A stretch of 64,000 nt of DNA from an uncultured Flavobacteriales bacterium (GCA_903825395.1 CAIKAF010000029.1:120498-184497), one strand, 5' to 3'; positions 35,469-45,174 are shown, numbered from the stretch's first letter. Translations and numbers: made by a program. The notes: a model not told the origin generated them from the sequence alone.

Positions 35469-36504
35469 ATTTGTTTTTTTGGGAGCTTAAAAATTGCTTC
35501 CAGAATGAATCTGCTGCAGAGAATGGATTGGTTTCGCCACGCTTAACCTTCATCTTTAGGTCCTCCCAGTGGGAAGTATTCTGTTTGTTTTCCATCAAGC
35601 TCTGAATCATGATTTGATGCAAAGCCTCATTTAACCAATATTCGCTTTGGTCTTTTCTACGCTGCTCAAACATGCCTGTATTCTTTGCAGTATTTACCAA
35701 TTCTAAACAATGCTCTATAAATTCAGGTATTCCTTGCTTTGTCGTCGCAGAGGCCAACATAATCTTTAGTTCCATTCCATAGGGATGTGGCGGAAATACA
35801 TGGGTTGCATTCCTTAATTCCCGTGCTGCTTGTTCTGCTTTTGTTTCATTGGGTGTTTCTGCTTTATTTACCACAATGCAATCGGCCATTTCCATGATAC
35901 CCCGTTTTATACCTTGTAGTTCGTCTCCTGCCCCTGGAATAGTTAATAAGACCATTAAGTCTGCCATAGAATGAACGGCCACTTCGGACTGACCCACGCC
36001 TACCGTTTCAATTAATATTAAATCATATCCTGCCGCTTCACAGATGTACATGGCTTCTCTGGTATTGGCTGCTACACCACCCAAAGATTGACCCGCTGGC
36101 GAAGGTCGAATGTAGACATTGGGGTGTTTTGCTAGGCTTTCCATCCTGGTTTTATCTCCTAAAATGCTTCCTCCTGTTCGTTGTGAACTTGGGTCTATGG
36201 CTAGAACGGCTATTCTGTAGTTTTTTTGCAGGATTTCATTTCCAATAGCCTCAATGAAGGTTGATTTCCCAGCCCCCGGTATCCCCGAAATCGCTATGCG
36301 GATACTTTTACCGGTGTAAGGCATGCACCTTTCTAAAACCTTCATCGCCATTTTTCGTGCTTCAGGTTTTTTGTTTTCCAATAAACTTATGGCCCTTGAT
36401 ACTCCTGAAATACCCCCGTTTTGAATGGCATCCAACCAGTCTGAAACACCTTGGGGGGTGAATGACCCATCTGACCGTTTAAATGTGGGATTAATTCCTT
36501 TCAT
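35467..36504 (-). CDS. meaB: Methylmalonyl-CoA mutase-associated GTPase MeaB
   Basis: 345 residues. G3E GTPase with P-loop GIPGAGKST, IDPSSQRTGGSILGDKTRM, LIETVGVGQSE and NKAE. It protects and reloads adenosylcobalamin-dependent methylmalonyl-CoA mutase. The mutase genes are not in the window, but the epimerase of the same pathway is at 48793. The ATG overlaps the stop of the upstream gene by 4 bp. Confidence 0.95.
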   Translation of the reverse strand: MKGINPTFKRSDGSFTPQGVSDWLDAIQNGGISGVSRAISLLENKKPEARKMAMKVLERCMPYTGKSIRIAISGIPGAGKSTFIEAIGNEILQKNYRIAVLAIDPSSQRTGGSILGDKTRMESLAKHPNVYIRPSPAGQSLGGVAANTREAMYICEAAGYDLILIETVGVGQSEVAVHSMADLMVLLTIPGAGDELQGIKRGIMEMADCIVVNKAETPNETKAEQAARELRNATHVFPPHPYGMELKIMLASATTKQGIPEFIEHCLELVNTAKNTGMFEQRRKDQSEYWLNEALHQIMIQSLMENKQNTSHWEDLKMKVKRGETNPFSAADSFWKQFLSSQKNK

Positions 36505-36989
36505 GGATTCAGATGGCGTTCAACAATGTGGAGTAAGTCTTCTTCTAGGCTTTTATTCGGTGTTTCTACCCAACGTCCTATTTCATTTCCTTCAAAATAA
36601 ACGATGATTGTAGGTACAAATTCAATTCGAAGGGCATTAAATCCTTCAAACGCAGCTTGTTTATTTTCATCTACCCCGTACATTCTGTACTCTTCTTCCC
36701 CCATTCCCATTGCATCCATAATTTTTAGAAAGGCGGGCACATGAATTTTTGAATCTTCGCACCAAAAACCCAACACACATTTGAAACTTAATTTCTTTTT
36801 GTGCATTTTCAGTTGCTCAATGGTCTCTTTCTTTGGTTCATACGCCTTAAAACCCGGTTCAAATATTGGTCCATGTTGCTTCCCAAAAAACATATGATTG
36901 GCGATGCGCCCTACCGGTATGGAAACATGTTGACCTTGTGCCATCATATTTATGCTGCTAAGGGTTAAGAGTAGTATTAAACGTAACAT
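36501..36989 (-). CDS. Exported thioredoxin-fold protein lacking second Cys
   Basis: 162 residues with signal peptide MLRLILLLTLSSINMMAQ. The thioredoxin-like core has GFWCEDS where CxxC is expected, so only the first cysteine remains, and a conserved FVPTIIVYFEGNEIGRWVE with the cis-proline. It may act in isomerisation or peptide binding rather than as a dithiol oxidoreductase. A TACCTTTA box ends 4 nt before the ATG. It overlaps meaB by 4 bp. Confidence 0.85.
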   Translation of the reverse strand: MLRLILLLTLSSINMMAQGQHVSIPVGRIANHMFFGKQHGPIFEPGFKAYEPKKETIEQLKMHKKKLSFKCVLGFWCEDSKIHVPAFLKIMDAMGMGEEEYRMYGVDENKQAAFEGFNALRIEFVPTIIVYFEGNEIGRWVETPNKSLEEDLLHIVERHLNP

Positions 36990-36993
36990 GACT

Positions 36994-37001
36994 TAAAGGT
37001 A
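36994..37001 (-). promoter_or_regulatory. -7 box four bases before ATG 36989
   Basis: On the minus strand TACCTTTA (seven of eight to TAnnTTTG) ends 4 nt before the ATG, predicting a leaderless thioredoxin-like/meaB transcript. Confidence 0.45.
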
Positions 37002-37080
37002 CATTTTAACTCGAATTTTTTTTTGGGTTTTGTTAATCCAAACTTCTTAACCGATGCTATTCATTCTGGAATTATTTCGG

Positions 37081-37113
37081 TTTGACTTTTCCTAATCTGT
37101 ATTTGTACCTTTA
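37081..37113 (+). promoter_or_regulatory. Promoter of the DUF2797 gene
   Basis: TTTG at 37081-37084, 21-bp spacer, TACCTTTA at 37106-37113. The box ends 5 nt before the ATG at 37119, so the start point is expected at or next to the start codon. Confidence 0.6.
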
Positions 37114-37118
37114 CCCCC

Positions 37119-37931
37119 ATGGGGCAATCTCGGTTTTTACTGCAAAAATTAAGAGTCGAACACTCGGAACCAGTAAGTTACACTTTGGTATCAAGTGCGG
37201 ATGGATTTTCAATGAATTTGAATAATCTATTGGGGATGAAGGTTAGGATACGTTTTGACGGAGACACTCAATGTCTTGGCTGTGGAGGATCAACGCGTAT
37301 TTTCAGCCAGGGTTTCTGTTATGCTTGTCATTTGAGCCATCCCGAATCTTCAGACTGTATTTTAAGGCCTGAACTTTGCAAAGGACACCTGGGACAGGGG
37401 CGAGATTCGCAATTTGAATATGAAAATCATGCCCAGCCGCATTTGGTTTATTTGGCGGCTACATCGGTTATAAAAGTTGGAGTTACGCGCGAATCTCAAC
37501 GACCAATACGGTGGATAGACCAAGGGGCAGCTTCCGCTGTGGCCATTGCTCGAACGCCCTACAGGGCTATTGCCGGTAAAATGGAAGTAGAATTGAAATC
37601 CCATTTCAGCGATAAAACACCTCGAGATAAAATGCTGAGGGGCTTAGATGATTCGAATTTGGAATTCCCAACTTCTATCCAACGCATTCCTGAATGGATT
37701 TCTCCTGAATTCAATCCATATCTGATTTCAAAATCAGAGGTAGAAGTAGTTTGCTTTAAATATCCAATTTTGACGTATCCAGAAAAGCCCATCACGATGA
37801 AGTTGGAAAAACCCATGACTTGGGAAGGGAAATTAATGGGCATTCGGGGGCAATATTTGCTGCTGGAAGGCGACTTGGTATTGAATGCAAGGGCACACGG
37901 TGGATATTGGATTGATTTTACCTTGGTATAG
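37119..37931 (+). CDS. DUF2797 protein
   Basis: 270 residues. Four cysteines in two pairs (CLGCGG and CYACH), with further Cys near 80-88, suggest a zinc or Fe-S site. The segment YLAATSVIKVGVTRESQRPIRWIDQGA resembles a GIY-YIG-like core and is the DUF2797 hallmark. Function unknown. The leader appears to be absent or very short. Confidence 0.88.
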   Translation: MGQSRFLLQKLRVEHSEPVSYTLVSSADGFSMNLNNLLGMKVRIRFDGDTQCLGCGGSTRIFSQGFCYACHLSHPESSDCILRPELCKGHLGQGRDSQFEYENHAQPHLVYLAATSVIKVGVTRESQRPIRWIDQGAASAVAIARTPYRAIAGKMEVELKSHFSDKTPRDKMLRGLDDSNLEFPTSIQRIPEWISPEFNPYLISKSEVEVVCFKYPILTYPEKPITMKLEKPMTWEGKLMGIRGQYLLLEGDLVLNARAHGGYWIDFTLV

Positions 37932-38052
37932 CCCAGAAGAATAGATGAAGTAGGAAATCAAGGTGTATCCACTTCAATTTTTATCAATGCCTTATTCCCT
38001 TAAATTAGCAAGATAAATAGCACCCTCACTGGATTGTTTTTCCTTATTAAGC

Positions 38053-38088
38053 AAAAAAAAACCGCCTTGTTTCCAAGGCGGTTTTTTT
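38053..38088. terminator. Bidirectional terminator
   Basis: ACCGCCTTG (38061-38069) pairs perfectly with CAAGGCGGT (38074-38082) around TTTC, with an A run before and a T run after. It serves both the DUF2797 gene and the convergent minus-strand gene at 38105. Confidence 0.92.
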
Positions 38089-38104
38089 AAAAGAAAATTT
38101 AATT

Positions 38105-39088
38105 TTAGTGATTCACCACCAATTTGCCGCTCAACTTGGTTGATCCAGCAAGAACGTGGTACACATAAATTCCATTGCTCAAACCGGCAACAGAAACCTC
38201 AATTTGGTTTTTGCCTTGAACGATTTCAGTAGGAATTGAAGCAACTTTTTGACCGGCTAGGTTCATAATCTCGATTTGACCTTGACCGTTTTGTTCTGAC
38301 CCAAATGATATTACGGTGTTTTCATTGGCAGGGTTAGGATACGCCATCAATGAAGATGGAGTAAGGAACTCCTCGTTTCCAGTGAAACCTTGAATAGTAA
38401 TTCCAATGTAAGGATCAGCCAATAAGCCTGCACCATTGTACTGCCAATAGGCAGAAATTTTAGAAAATACGGTGTTGCCATTTTGGTCAAAATACAACTC
38501 GTATGATTTGTCGGTTCCGCATGTTGGACCATTGGACCAAATAACGGCTCCACTTGCTGTATCAGCTAGTGAGAAGACGTCAAACAATACCAAGAAATTT
38601 CCGCTCACAGCAACTGCAGGCAAAAACGGGAAAATAGTGTATTGAGGACCATTGGCGGTCGAGGTATCAATCGAGCCAAAAGGTACAGGAACGGAACTAC
38701 CCAATAAGTTAAATTGACCAGGTCCTGTTTCTTCATAGATATGGGCCATGTAAGTACCTCCAGAGCTGGTAGAGTCTAAAATTGCTTTTGCTCCAAAGAA
38801 CGCAGCCACTCCAGGTACAGAACCATTTCCGTTGAACATGAAACCTTTAGCGCGATCCAAAAAATTGTTTAGACCAAAAATGTAGCCATTTTGGGTACTC
38901 CACAACCGCAAAGTGTCACATCCTGGAACATAAAAGGACTCAGGAATCATATTTGAATCAACTTTTTGCGAAAGTTCTGGTGCAAACGAATTTTTTACGG
39001 AAAATGCATCTCCACTTGTTGGGCGTTGGCCGAAAGCAATAGCTCCCATAGTAAGGCCTAAGGTTAAAGTTGTAATTTGTTTAAACAT
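38105..39088 (-). CDS. Secreted protein with T9SS type A sorting domain
   Basis: 327 residues from the ATG at 39088: signal peptide MFKQITTLTLGLTMGAIAFGQ. The central region (25-240) is of unknown, beta-rich type. The C-terminal 80 residues are a type A sorting domain: MAYPNPANENTVISF, GQIEIMNLAGQKV and GLSNGIYVYHVLAGSTKLSGKLVV. It is therefore exported by the secretion system encoded at 29.6-35.4 kb. A minus-strand TATATTTG box lies at 39113-39120. Confidence 0.93.
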   Translation of the reverse strand: MFKQITTLTLGLTMGAIAFGQRPTSGDAFSVKNSFAPELSQKVDSNMIPESFYVPGCDTLRLWSTQNGYIFGLNNFLDRAKGFMFNGNGSVPGVAAFFGAKAILDSTSSGGTYMAHIYEETGPGQFNLLGSSVPVPFGSIDTSTANGPQYTIFPFLPAVAVSGNFLVLFDVFSLADTASGAVIWSNGPTCGTDKSYELYFDQNGNTVFSKISAYWQYNGAGLLADPYIGITIQGFTGNEEFLTPSSLMAYPNPANENTVISFGSEQNGQGQIEIMNLAGQKVASIPTEIVQGKNQIEVSVAGLSNGIYVYHVLAGSTKLSGKLVVNH

Positions 39089-39148
39089 AGTTTTTGTTTT
39101 AGTTGTTCGGGTCAAATATACATCATTTGTTGGAATGAAAATCTTAAT

Positions 39149-39985
39149 CTATTTGATTGAAGTTTTTTGTAAGGAAGAAAAAATCACATTTAATATTACG
39201 CCTAAACTTACCAAAACCATGCCCATAATGGTGGCGGGTTTAAACCCCTCCCCAAAAAACAACCAACCCAAAATCAAGGCATATAGTAACCCTAAATATT
39301 GAAGGCTAGACACCTTTGCCGCTTTCTCTTGCATAAAAGCTTTGGTCATGGCCAATTGTGCAAACTGTGTTGATAATCCTGTGCCAATCAACCAAATCCA
39401 TTCCATGCCTTCCGGATTTTTCCAATCAAAAAAACTCCAAATTCCCACCAACGGTAAGGCAATCAATGGAAAATAGAAAACTACCACCACGGGATGCTCG
39501 GTTCTAGAGGCCTTCCTAATCATCGTGTAGGCCAATCCAGAAAATACGGCAGAGCCAATTCCAGTGGCAAGCCATATCCAGGTTAATCGTTCATCCGTAT
39601 GTCCTATCACATACACTCCTATAAAGCTTAAAATAAAAAAGAGCCCCTGAATCCATTTAAACTTTTCCCCCAATACAATGCGGGTGAAAATCAGAGTGAA
39701 AATGGGCGATAAATACTGTAAGGTTACGGCTCCGGCTAAAGGTATGTTTTGTAAGGTTATAAAATATAAAGCCAGTCCTCCCGTTCCAAATAAGCCTCGA
39801 AGCCACAGTACAGGTCTATTATTCCCCCAGGGCAACAACCCCAATTGCCTTATTTGCCATGCGCTGAAGCTTAGAGTAATGATTGCACGAAATAGAAGCA
39901 CAACAGGGATAGGCATCTCCGGCATCATTTTCACGAACAAATTCATCAAGGAAAACCAAAGAGTCGCCGCCAGCATTTGTTTCAC
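39149..39985 (-). CDS. EamA/DMT family transporter
   Basis: 278 residues with ten predicted membrane helices in two homologous EamA halves (RAIITLSFSAWQIRQLG, LQYLSPIFTLIFTRIVLGEKF, then STQFAQLAMTKAFMQEKAA, LGLLYALILGWLFFGEGF). Family members export metabolites such as amino acids or nucleosides; substrate unknown. It lies between two convergently or tandemly terminated units and has no obvious partner. Confidence 0.9.
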   Translation of the reverse strand: MKQMLAATLWFSLMNLFVKMMPEMPIPVVLLFRAIITLSFSAWQIRQLGLLPWGNNRPVLWLRGLFGTGGLALYFITLQNIPLAGAVTLQYLSPIFTLIFTRIVLGEKFKWIQGLFFILSFIGVYVIGHTDERLTWIWLATGIGSAVFSGLAYTMIRKASRTEHPVVVVFYFPLIALPLVGIWSFFDWKNPEGMEWIWLIGTGLSTQFAQLAMTKAFMQEKAAKVSSLQYLGLLYALILGWLFFGEGFKPATIMGMVLVSLGVILNVIFSSLQKTSIK

Positions 39986-40051
39986 AAGGTCAAAACTATG
40001 GATTATTTACCTGCCAAATAGAGAATTGCTCCCACGTTTTAAAAGCAAAAA

Positions 40052-40076
40052 AAACGCCGGAGATTCCCCGGCGTTT
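40052..40076 (-). terminator. Terminator of the PKD-repeat gene
   Basis: AAACGCCGG (40052-40060) and CCGGCGTTT (40068-40076) pair perfectly around a 7-nt loop; on the minus strand the stem is followed by a T run. It lies 20 bp after the stop of the gene at 40096. Confidence 0.88.
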
Positions 40077-40095
40077 GATTCTCTTTCTGAAGGGA

Positions 40096-43000
40096 TTATT
40101 TCTTTATCAGTCTGATGTGTTGAGCCCCTTCTGAGTTTTCAATGCTTAAAATATATACACCAGAAGGTAGGTCTCCCAAATCCGATTGATTTAACTGAAG
40201 GCCAATTTCTCCAGTACTAGCTTTAACGCTTTGTTGGATTAAAGTCCGTCCGCTTATTTCCCTCAACCGCAACGTGGCATCCTGCTTAAGATTCGTCAAA
40301 CCAATCCGAACCTCCGAATCAAATGGATTTGGATAAACGGATGTACTCCAACTGGCTTCTTGATCTAAACCTCCGGCAACATTCAATTGAACTGGATTGC
40401 AGGTGGTATTAGAACATCCATTGTCGGAAATGGTTAAACATACATTGTAAAGGCCGGGGAAGAAGAACAGTTTTTGTGGATTTATATCCAAACTGTAGGT
40501 TCCATCACCAAAGTCCCAGAAATAATCCAAATACGGATCTAATGTATCAGGAAGGAAATGAATGGTGTTTGTTGTTAACAGTGTGGGGCTAAAGTTGGAA
40601 TTCACCATTTCTGTTACCACTACATTTTGGGTTAATGTATCCTTGCAGCCTAAATTACTTTCAAGCATGAGTGTTACTGTGTAATTCCCAGCGGAAGTAA
40701 AATAAAGACTTGGCACTTGCATCGTGCTGCTCATTCCATTGCTGGTGTTCCATTGGGTGCTTATGAGGCTTCCAGAACCAATGCTGGATTGGTTAGAAAT
40801 GGGCATTAAGCTCCCACGGCAATGATCGGGTAAGGTAAATGCAGCTTGTGGCTTTGGATAAATTGTGGTACTTCCAGCTATTGTGTTGGAGCACCCATGA
40901 TTGGTACTGGCGGTTACTTGCCAGTTGAAATTGCCCCAGTTTGAATACACATAAGATGGATTGTTTGCCATTGAACTTCCTCCATCTCCAAAATCCCAAT
41001 GGTAGCCAGAAATGGTAGCGCCATTAATAGAAGGGACACTTGCCGACGCAGTGAAGGAGCTGAACTCTTCTTGGCATACGTTATTTACAGAGGCTTGACT
41101 CACCACTGGATTGGGGTTAACCAAGGCAACAGCAGATTGGGAAGTACTGCAACCGTTGCTGCTGTTTACTGTCAATGTGGTTGTATATTGACCCGCTACA
41201 GAATAAATGTGATTGAAATTGAGTTGGGAACTTTGATTCCCATCGCCCAAATCCCAATTGGTTGATGAGATGACCGATCCATTTGCTGGAGCTACAAAAA
41301 CCGAGGCCAAATATGCGTTGCTGTTGCCTTCGCACACTCCATTTACACTCATATTAGCAATTACTGGGTTGGGATTGACAATCGCTTGTCCGCTACCAGA
41401 ACTGCTACAACCATAGTTTGTTGTAACCGTTAAATTGGCAATGTACGTTCCGGGATTGGCATAGCTAAAGCTTGGGTTGGACTGATTGCTGGTATTCCCA
41501 CCACCAAAATTCCATTGGTATGCATTCACAACCGAACCGTTTACTGGCGGAACCGAGCTGTTTTGATTAAAGACACTTGCATTACCTTGACAAACGTCTG
41601 CCACCGTAATGCTATTGACAACAGGATACGGATTCACCAGCACGGTATCATAAAATACGGTGGGACAGTTTTGGTTGGTTTGAATGGTAACACTGACGGG
41701 GAATGTACCCGTTTGAGCATAGGTTTTGGTGGGATTCATGGAAGGGCTGGTGGTACCATCTCCAAACGTCCATATATACCCACTAATTTGAGCTCCATTC
41801 ACATTTGATAGACTAGAGTTCTGGAAAAATAGGGTGGGGGAACCAAAACATACATCTGGAAAATTTGTGCTATTAATTTGCGGTGTTGGATTAATCACCG
41901 CATTTCCAAAAGCAGTATCTGTACAGCCATGGTTAGTGGTAGCAACCACATAGGCGTTATAAGTTCCGGGTTGAACGTAGGTATAGCTGGCTTGAGTTCC
42001 ATTGGCATTGCCGCCATCTCCGGTAGACCAAACTACAGACGAAATGACTGCACCGTTTACATTGCCAACTGAAGCAATTGTATTAAGGGCAGAAATGCCT
42101 CCCTGACAACTTGATGGAATGCTCACATTACCCACTACAGGATTGGGATGAACCAAGGCGTTAAGGGTAGCAGTGTCGGTGCACCCCTGGTTTGTAGTTA
42201 CAATAATCTGAACCGGATAACTGCCTGGTTGCCCATATGTATGGCTCGGTGCTGTTAGGTTACTTTGATTTCCGTCCCCAAAATTCCAGGCATATGAACT
42301 AATCTGCGCTCCATTCTGATTCGATACGGTAGAACTTTGATTAAACAATGTGGCATTGGTATGGCATACAGCGGCACCAGTGGTACTCGAGATTGATGGT
42401 TTAGGATTTATGGTTACACTGCTCAGCAGTGTGTCGCTACAACCGTGATTGGTACTAACAATCAAACTAACATTGTAGGTACCCACATTGGAATACGTAT
42501 GTGGACTATTTAAAGTGTTTCCGGTGGTATTATCACCAAATGACCAAACCACACTAGAAATGTTCGCATTATTTGTATTGCCAAGCTGAATGCTGGCGTT
42601 AAACGGACTCGGGGTTCCTAAACATCCATTGGGCATATTGGCCGAAGCAATTACTGGGGCCGGGTTAATGGTAACACTCAAGGCATTGGATGGCAATGAA
42701 ATACAGCCATTGGCATCGGTTACCCTCGCTGTATAATTTCCTTGTAAAACAGCAGCTATCGTTTGGCCTGAACCGCCATTGCTCCAACTTATGTTGTTGG
42801 AAAGGTTAGACTGCAAAATGGTGGTATCATAGGTGCAACCAGACAAGGGAGTCAAATTCGTAATTACAGGGGCCTGGGGTAAAGGCAACAATGAGGTTAC
42901 AGTCGCATTTGAATTGCTGGACTGGCACCCATTTGAATTTGTATGGTACACCTGAAATGAGCTGGCTGTAGATACATAAATGGTAGAGTTTGTATCTCCT

Positions 43001-43800
43001 GTACTCCAGGTATTACCAAAGGCATAACTGGAAGTTAAAGATAGGCTGTCGCCGGTGCAAATGGACAACGGCCCCCCTGCTGTGATAACAGGACTAGCTG
43101 GATTTGGACTTACTGTTACCGTGGTAGAAGCGCAACCAGGGCTGAATTGTCCATTGTTGTAATTTCGAACAAAATAAGTCGTCGTTGTGGAAGGGGCTAC
43201 CGTTATACTTGAGCCTGTTCCTACCAATACACCTCCACAAGTTCCTGAATACCAGTATGCAACTCCATTCACTCCAGTGGCTGACAAAGTTACATTTTGG
43301 TTTGCGCATACCGAGCTGCTGGAGGAGTTAGCTCCGGTGGGATCGGGCGTGCCACCGGCGCAGTTCGTCGACCGAAATCCAAGGTTCCGGGGATTAATAG
43401 ATCCACAACCTGAAGAACAACAGTTGCCCAATTGCAAATAATATGTACCTGATGAGGGTGCAGTCCACAGCAACCGGCTTCCCAATCCACAAAAATCATC
43501 ATTGGCCGCAACCTGTCCTGAAGAGGGACCTGTTGTTACCGATAAATAGGGGTCGTTGCTATACGATGCCGAAGGAGCGATGCTATTGCAATACGTAAAT
43601 TCATATTGACAACCTGCCTGGGCTTGGAAGGTTACGTAGCCTCTAGCCGTATGATATAAGTACTGCCAATTTAACGTAGGACTTATGGACCCCAAATTGT
43701 TATTGCAGACTACCTGGGCATTAGCAGCAGAAAATGAAAGGATAAAACAAAGGGTAAGAAAGGCTAACTTACCAAAGGTAAAAAATCGAGGTATTTGCAT
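40096..43800 (-). CDS. Giant secreted protein with nine PKD-like repeats, T9SS cargo
   Basis: 1234 residues from the ATG at 43800, with a signal peptide ending AANAQ. Residues 25-150 form a lectin/CUB-like N-domain (CCSSGCG). Two to three Ig-like domains follow (to about 400), then nine PKD-like repeats of about 80-86 residues, each with W-x-F/L-GDG-like and T-N-x-GC-x-T motifs. The end is a type A sorting domain (YPNPFDSEVRIGL, LPSGVYILSIEN, IRLIKK). Such proteins are surface adhesins or matrix components; no enzyme domain is seen. The repeats are diverged, not recent copies. Confidence 0.93.
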   Translation of the reverse strand: MQIPRFFTFGKLAFLTLCFILSFSAANAQVVCNNNLGSISPTLNWQYLYHTARGYVTFQAQAGCQYEFTYCNSIAPSASYSNDPYLSVTTGPSSGQVAANDDFCGLGSRLLWTAPSSGTYYLQLGNCCSSGCGSINPRNLGFRSTNCAGGTPDPTGANSSSSSVCANQNVTLSATGVNGVAYWYSGTCGGVLVGTGSSITVAPSTTTTYFVRNYNNGQFSPGCASTTVTVSPNPASPVITAGGPLSICTGDSLSLTSSYAFGNTWSTGDTNSTIYVSTASSFQVYHTNSNGCQSSNSNATVTSLLPLPQAPVITNLTPLSGCTYDTTILQSNLSNNISWSNGGSGQTIAAVLQGNYTARVTDANGCISLPSNALSVTINPAPVIASANMPNGCLGTPSPFNASIQLGNTNNANISSVVWSFGDNTTGNTLNSPHTYSNVGTYNVSLIVSTNHGCSDTLLSSVTINPKPSISSTTGAAVCHTNATLFNQSSTVSNQNGAQISSYAWNFGDGNQSNLTAPSHTYGQPGSYPVQIIVTTNQGCTDTATLNALVHPNPVVGNVSIPSSCQGGISALNTIASVGNVNGAVISSVVWSTGDGGNANGTQASYTYVQPGTYNAYVVATTNHGCTDTAFGNAVINPTPQINSTNFPDVCFGSPTLFFQNSSLSNVNGAQISGYIWTFGDGTTSPSMNPTKTYAQTGTFPVSVTIQTNQNCPTVFYDTVLVNPYPVVNSITVADVCQGNASVFNQNSSVPPVNGSVVNAYQWNFGGGNTSNQSNPSFSYANPGTYIANLTVTTNYGCSSSGSGQAIVNPNPVIANMSVNGVCEGNSNAYLASVFVAPANGSVISSTNWDLGDGNQSSQLNFNHIYSVAGQYTTTLTVNSSNGCSTSQSAVALVNPNPVVSQASVNNVCQEEFSSFTASASVPSINGATISGYHWDFGDGGSSMANNPSYVYSNWGNFNWQVTASTNHGCSNTIAGSTTIYPKPQAAFTLPDHCRGSLMPISNQSSIGSGSLISTQWNTSNGMSSTMQVPSLYFTSAGNYTVTLMLESNLGCKDTLTQNVVVTEMVNSNFSPTLLTTNTIHFLPDTLDPYLDYFWDFGDGTYSLDINPQKLFFFPGLYNVCLTISDNGCSNTTCNPVQLNVAGGLDQEASWSTSVYPNPFDSEVRIGLTNLKQDATLRLREISGRTLIQQSVKASTGEIGLQLNQSDLGDLPSGVYILSIENSEGAQHIRLIKK

Positions 43801-44013
43801 GTTCGATATTCTTGAGGTTACGTTCCTCAAATATAATCATTGTGTTAAAAAAAATTAATGTTTCGTTTTTTTTGCAAAAAAAATCGCGGGCAAATCTCGC
43901 TAATGTAAAAGCAAGTAGGTAGTTACATTCTAGGTTGCGCCTTTGATTTAAAGGGATGCTGAGCCTGTAATTCAACTTTTGTTTATGTCAACGTGAAGGA
44001 AATTATGGGAGTT

Positions 44014-44162
44014 GGGCGGCGGACGGGCTTTCCGGGCTAGTACGCAGTCAGCAGCCGCACCGGCAGTGGGAAAAAGGTGGCTCCCAAGGTCGCCCCTTTT
44101 TCCTCACGCCGGTATGGCTGCTGACTTTGCGCGCTAGCCTCGTCAATCCCTGCCGCGGGCCC
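44014..44162 (+). repeat. GC-hairpin element, copy D
   Basis: Ends GGGCGGCGGACGGGCTTTC and GTCAATCCCTGCCGCGGGC; apical GGTGGCTCCCAAGGTCGCC. The arms CAGTCAGCAGCC and GGCTGCTGACT pair perfectly. It ends 17 bp after the stop of the minus-strand cytochrome gene. The rest of 43801-44179 holds only a minus-strand TATATTTG box (43828-43835). Confidence 0.9.
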
Positions 44163-44179
44163 CTAAGTTCCAATGGTAT

Positions 44180-45055
44180 TTATTCCTTTTTAAGCGCCAC
44201 CCGGAAGGCCCCCCGTATTTGATTTGGGGAATATCCGACCGCCAAATCGTTTGGATACAGTTCATCGAGTTTTTGTTGGACTTCCCGACTAGGATTCCCA
44301 TGACAGGCCATGCATTTTTCTTCAGTAAAAATGGGATAATAGCCTAAAATATGGTCCGTTTTTTCAATCAAAATTGCCTGTGGTTGCTGCCCTTTTTTTA
44401 CCTCTTCAATCCATGAGTTTAGCAAGGCAATTTCTTCTGGATTAGCTTGGTTTAATCTATTTCTAGGTTTATTTGAAATACGACGAACCTCCGCTTCAAA
44501 AGCGGTAGAAACGCTATCAGTAATGGGAAGAGCCTGGGTTTGACAAAATGAAATGGCCTTCACAGCACCGTATTGCTTTAATTGAGTCATAAGTTGCTTC
44601 CCCAATGCTGCTTTAGTGGCTAATGCAATACTCCGACAAATTTCCAATGGATTTTCTTCTTGGCTAACCGTTTCCTGCTGCTGTTCTTGAACGCTGTTGT
44701 GGTATAACCATTTAGCCAAATCCATAGTTTGTTCTTCTGTGTAGCCCATCTTTGGCATAATCCCAAATCGCTCTACAGCTTCAGGCATTTGGCTGTATTC
44801 CACCTGTGGCTGACCTAAAAAATGGGCCATATTTTTTATAAAATCATCCTCCTTTGGAAATGCTTCTAGCCATGCTTTCCGAACTGCATTTAAATTGGGT
44901 GCCGAACCAAGGTCGTTATCGCCAATCCCATGGCAGGTGCTACAGTTGTTGTAAACCAATTTTTCTGCTTGGGTCGATTCCAATTCAATTTGACTTGATT
45001 TGGGTTGGCAAGACACTAAAAGAGCCAATAAGGCCATTGAAATAACTCCTTTCAT
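44180..45055 (-). CDS. Cytochrome c-DUF3365 fusion lipoprotein
   Basis: 291 residues from the ATG at 45055. Lipoprotein signal MKGVISMALLALLVSC. Residues 25-120 are a mono-haem cytochrome c (CSTCHG with a distal MPKMGYT), and residues 135-291 a DUF3365/Tll0287-like haem domain ending with CMACHG near the C-terminus. Two haem sites joined in one envelope lipoprotein suggest electron transfer or redox sensing. A minus-strand TACCTTTA box lies at 45075-45082, 19 nt upstream. Confidence 0.9.
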   Translation of the reverse strand: MKGVISMALLALLVSCQPKSSQIELESTQAEKLVYNNCSTCHGIGDNDLGSAPNLNAVRKAWLEAFPKEDDFIKNMAHFLGQPQVEYSQMPEAVERFGIMPKMGYTEEQTMDLAKWLYHNSVQEQQQETVSQEENPLEICRSIALATKAALGKQLMTQLKQYGAVKAISFCQTQALPITDSVSTAFEAEVRRISNKPRNRLNQANPEEIALLNSWIEEVKKGQQPQAILIEKTDHILGYYPIFTEEKCMACHGNPSREVQQKLDELYPNDLAVGYSPNQIRGAFRVALKKE

Positions 45056-45138
45056 TTCTCTTCTTCTTTGGTGGTAAAGGTAAGGCTCGCCCAAATTTCA
45101 ATGTGTGACTTTTATCCTTTTGCCTCTATTTTCAATTT

Positions 45139-45170
45139 TTTGAACCAATGCCAGCATATGTTTACCTTCG
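45139..45170 (+). promoter_or_regulatory. Promoter of recF
   Basis: TTTG at 45139-45142, 20-bp spacer, TACCTTCG at 45163-45170 (one mismatch). The box ends 4 nt before the ATG at 45175. The upstream in-frame ATG at 45148 lies inside the promoter and is rejected. Confidence 0.6.
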
Positions 45171-45174
45171 TACC

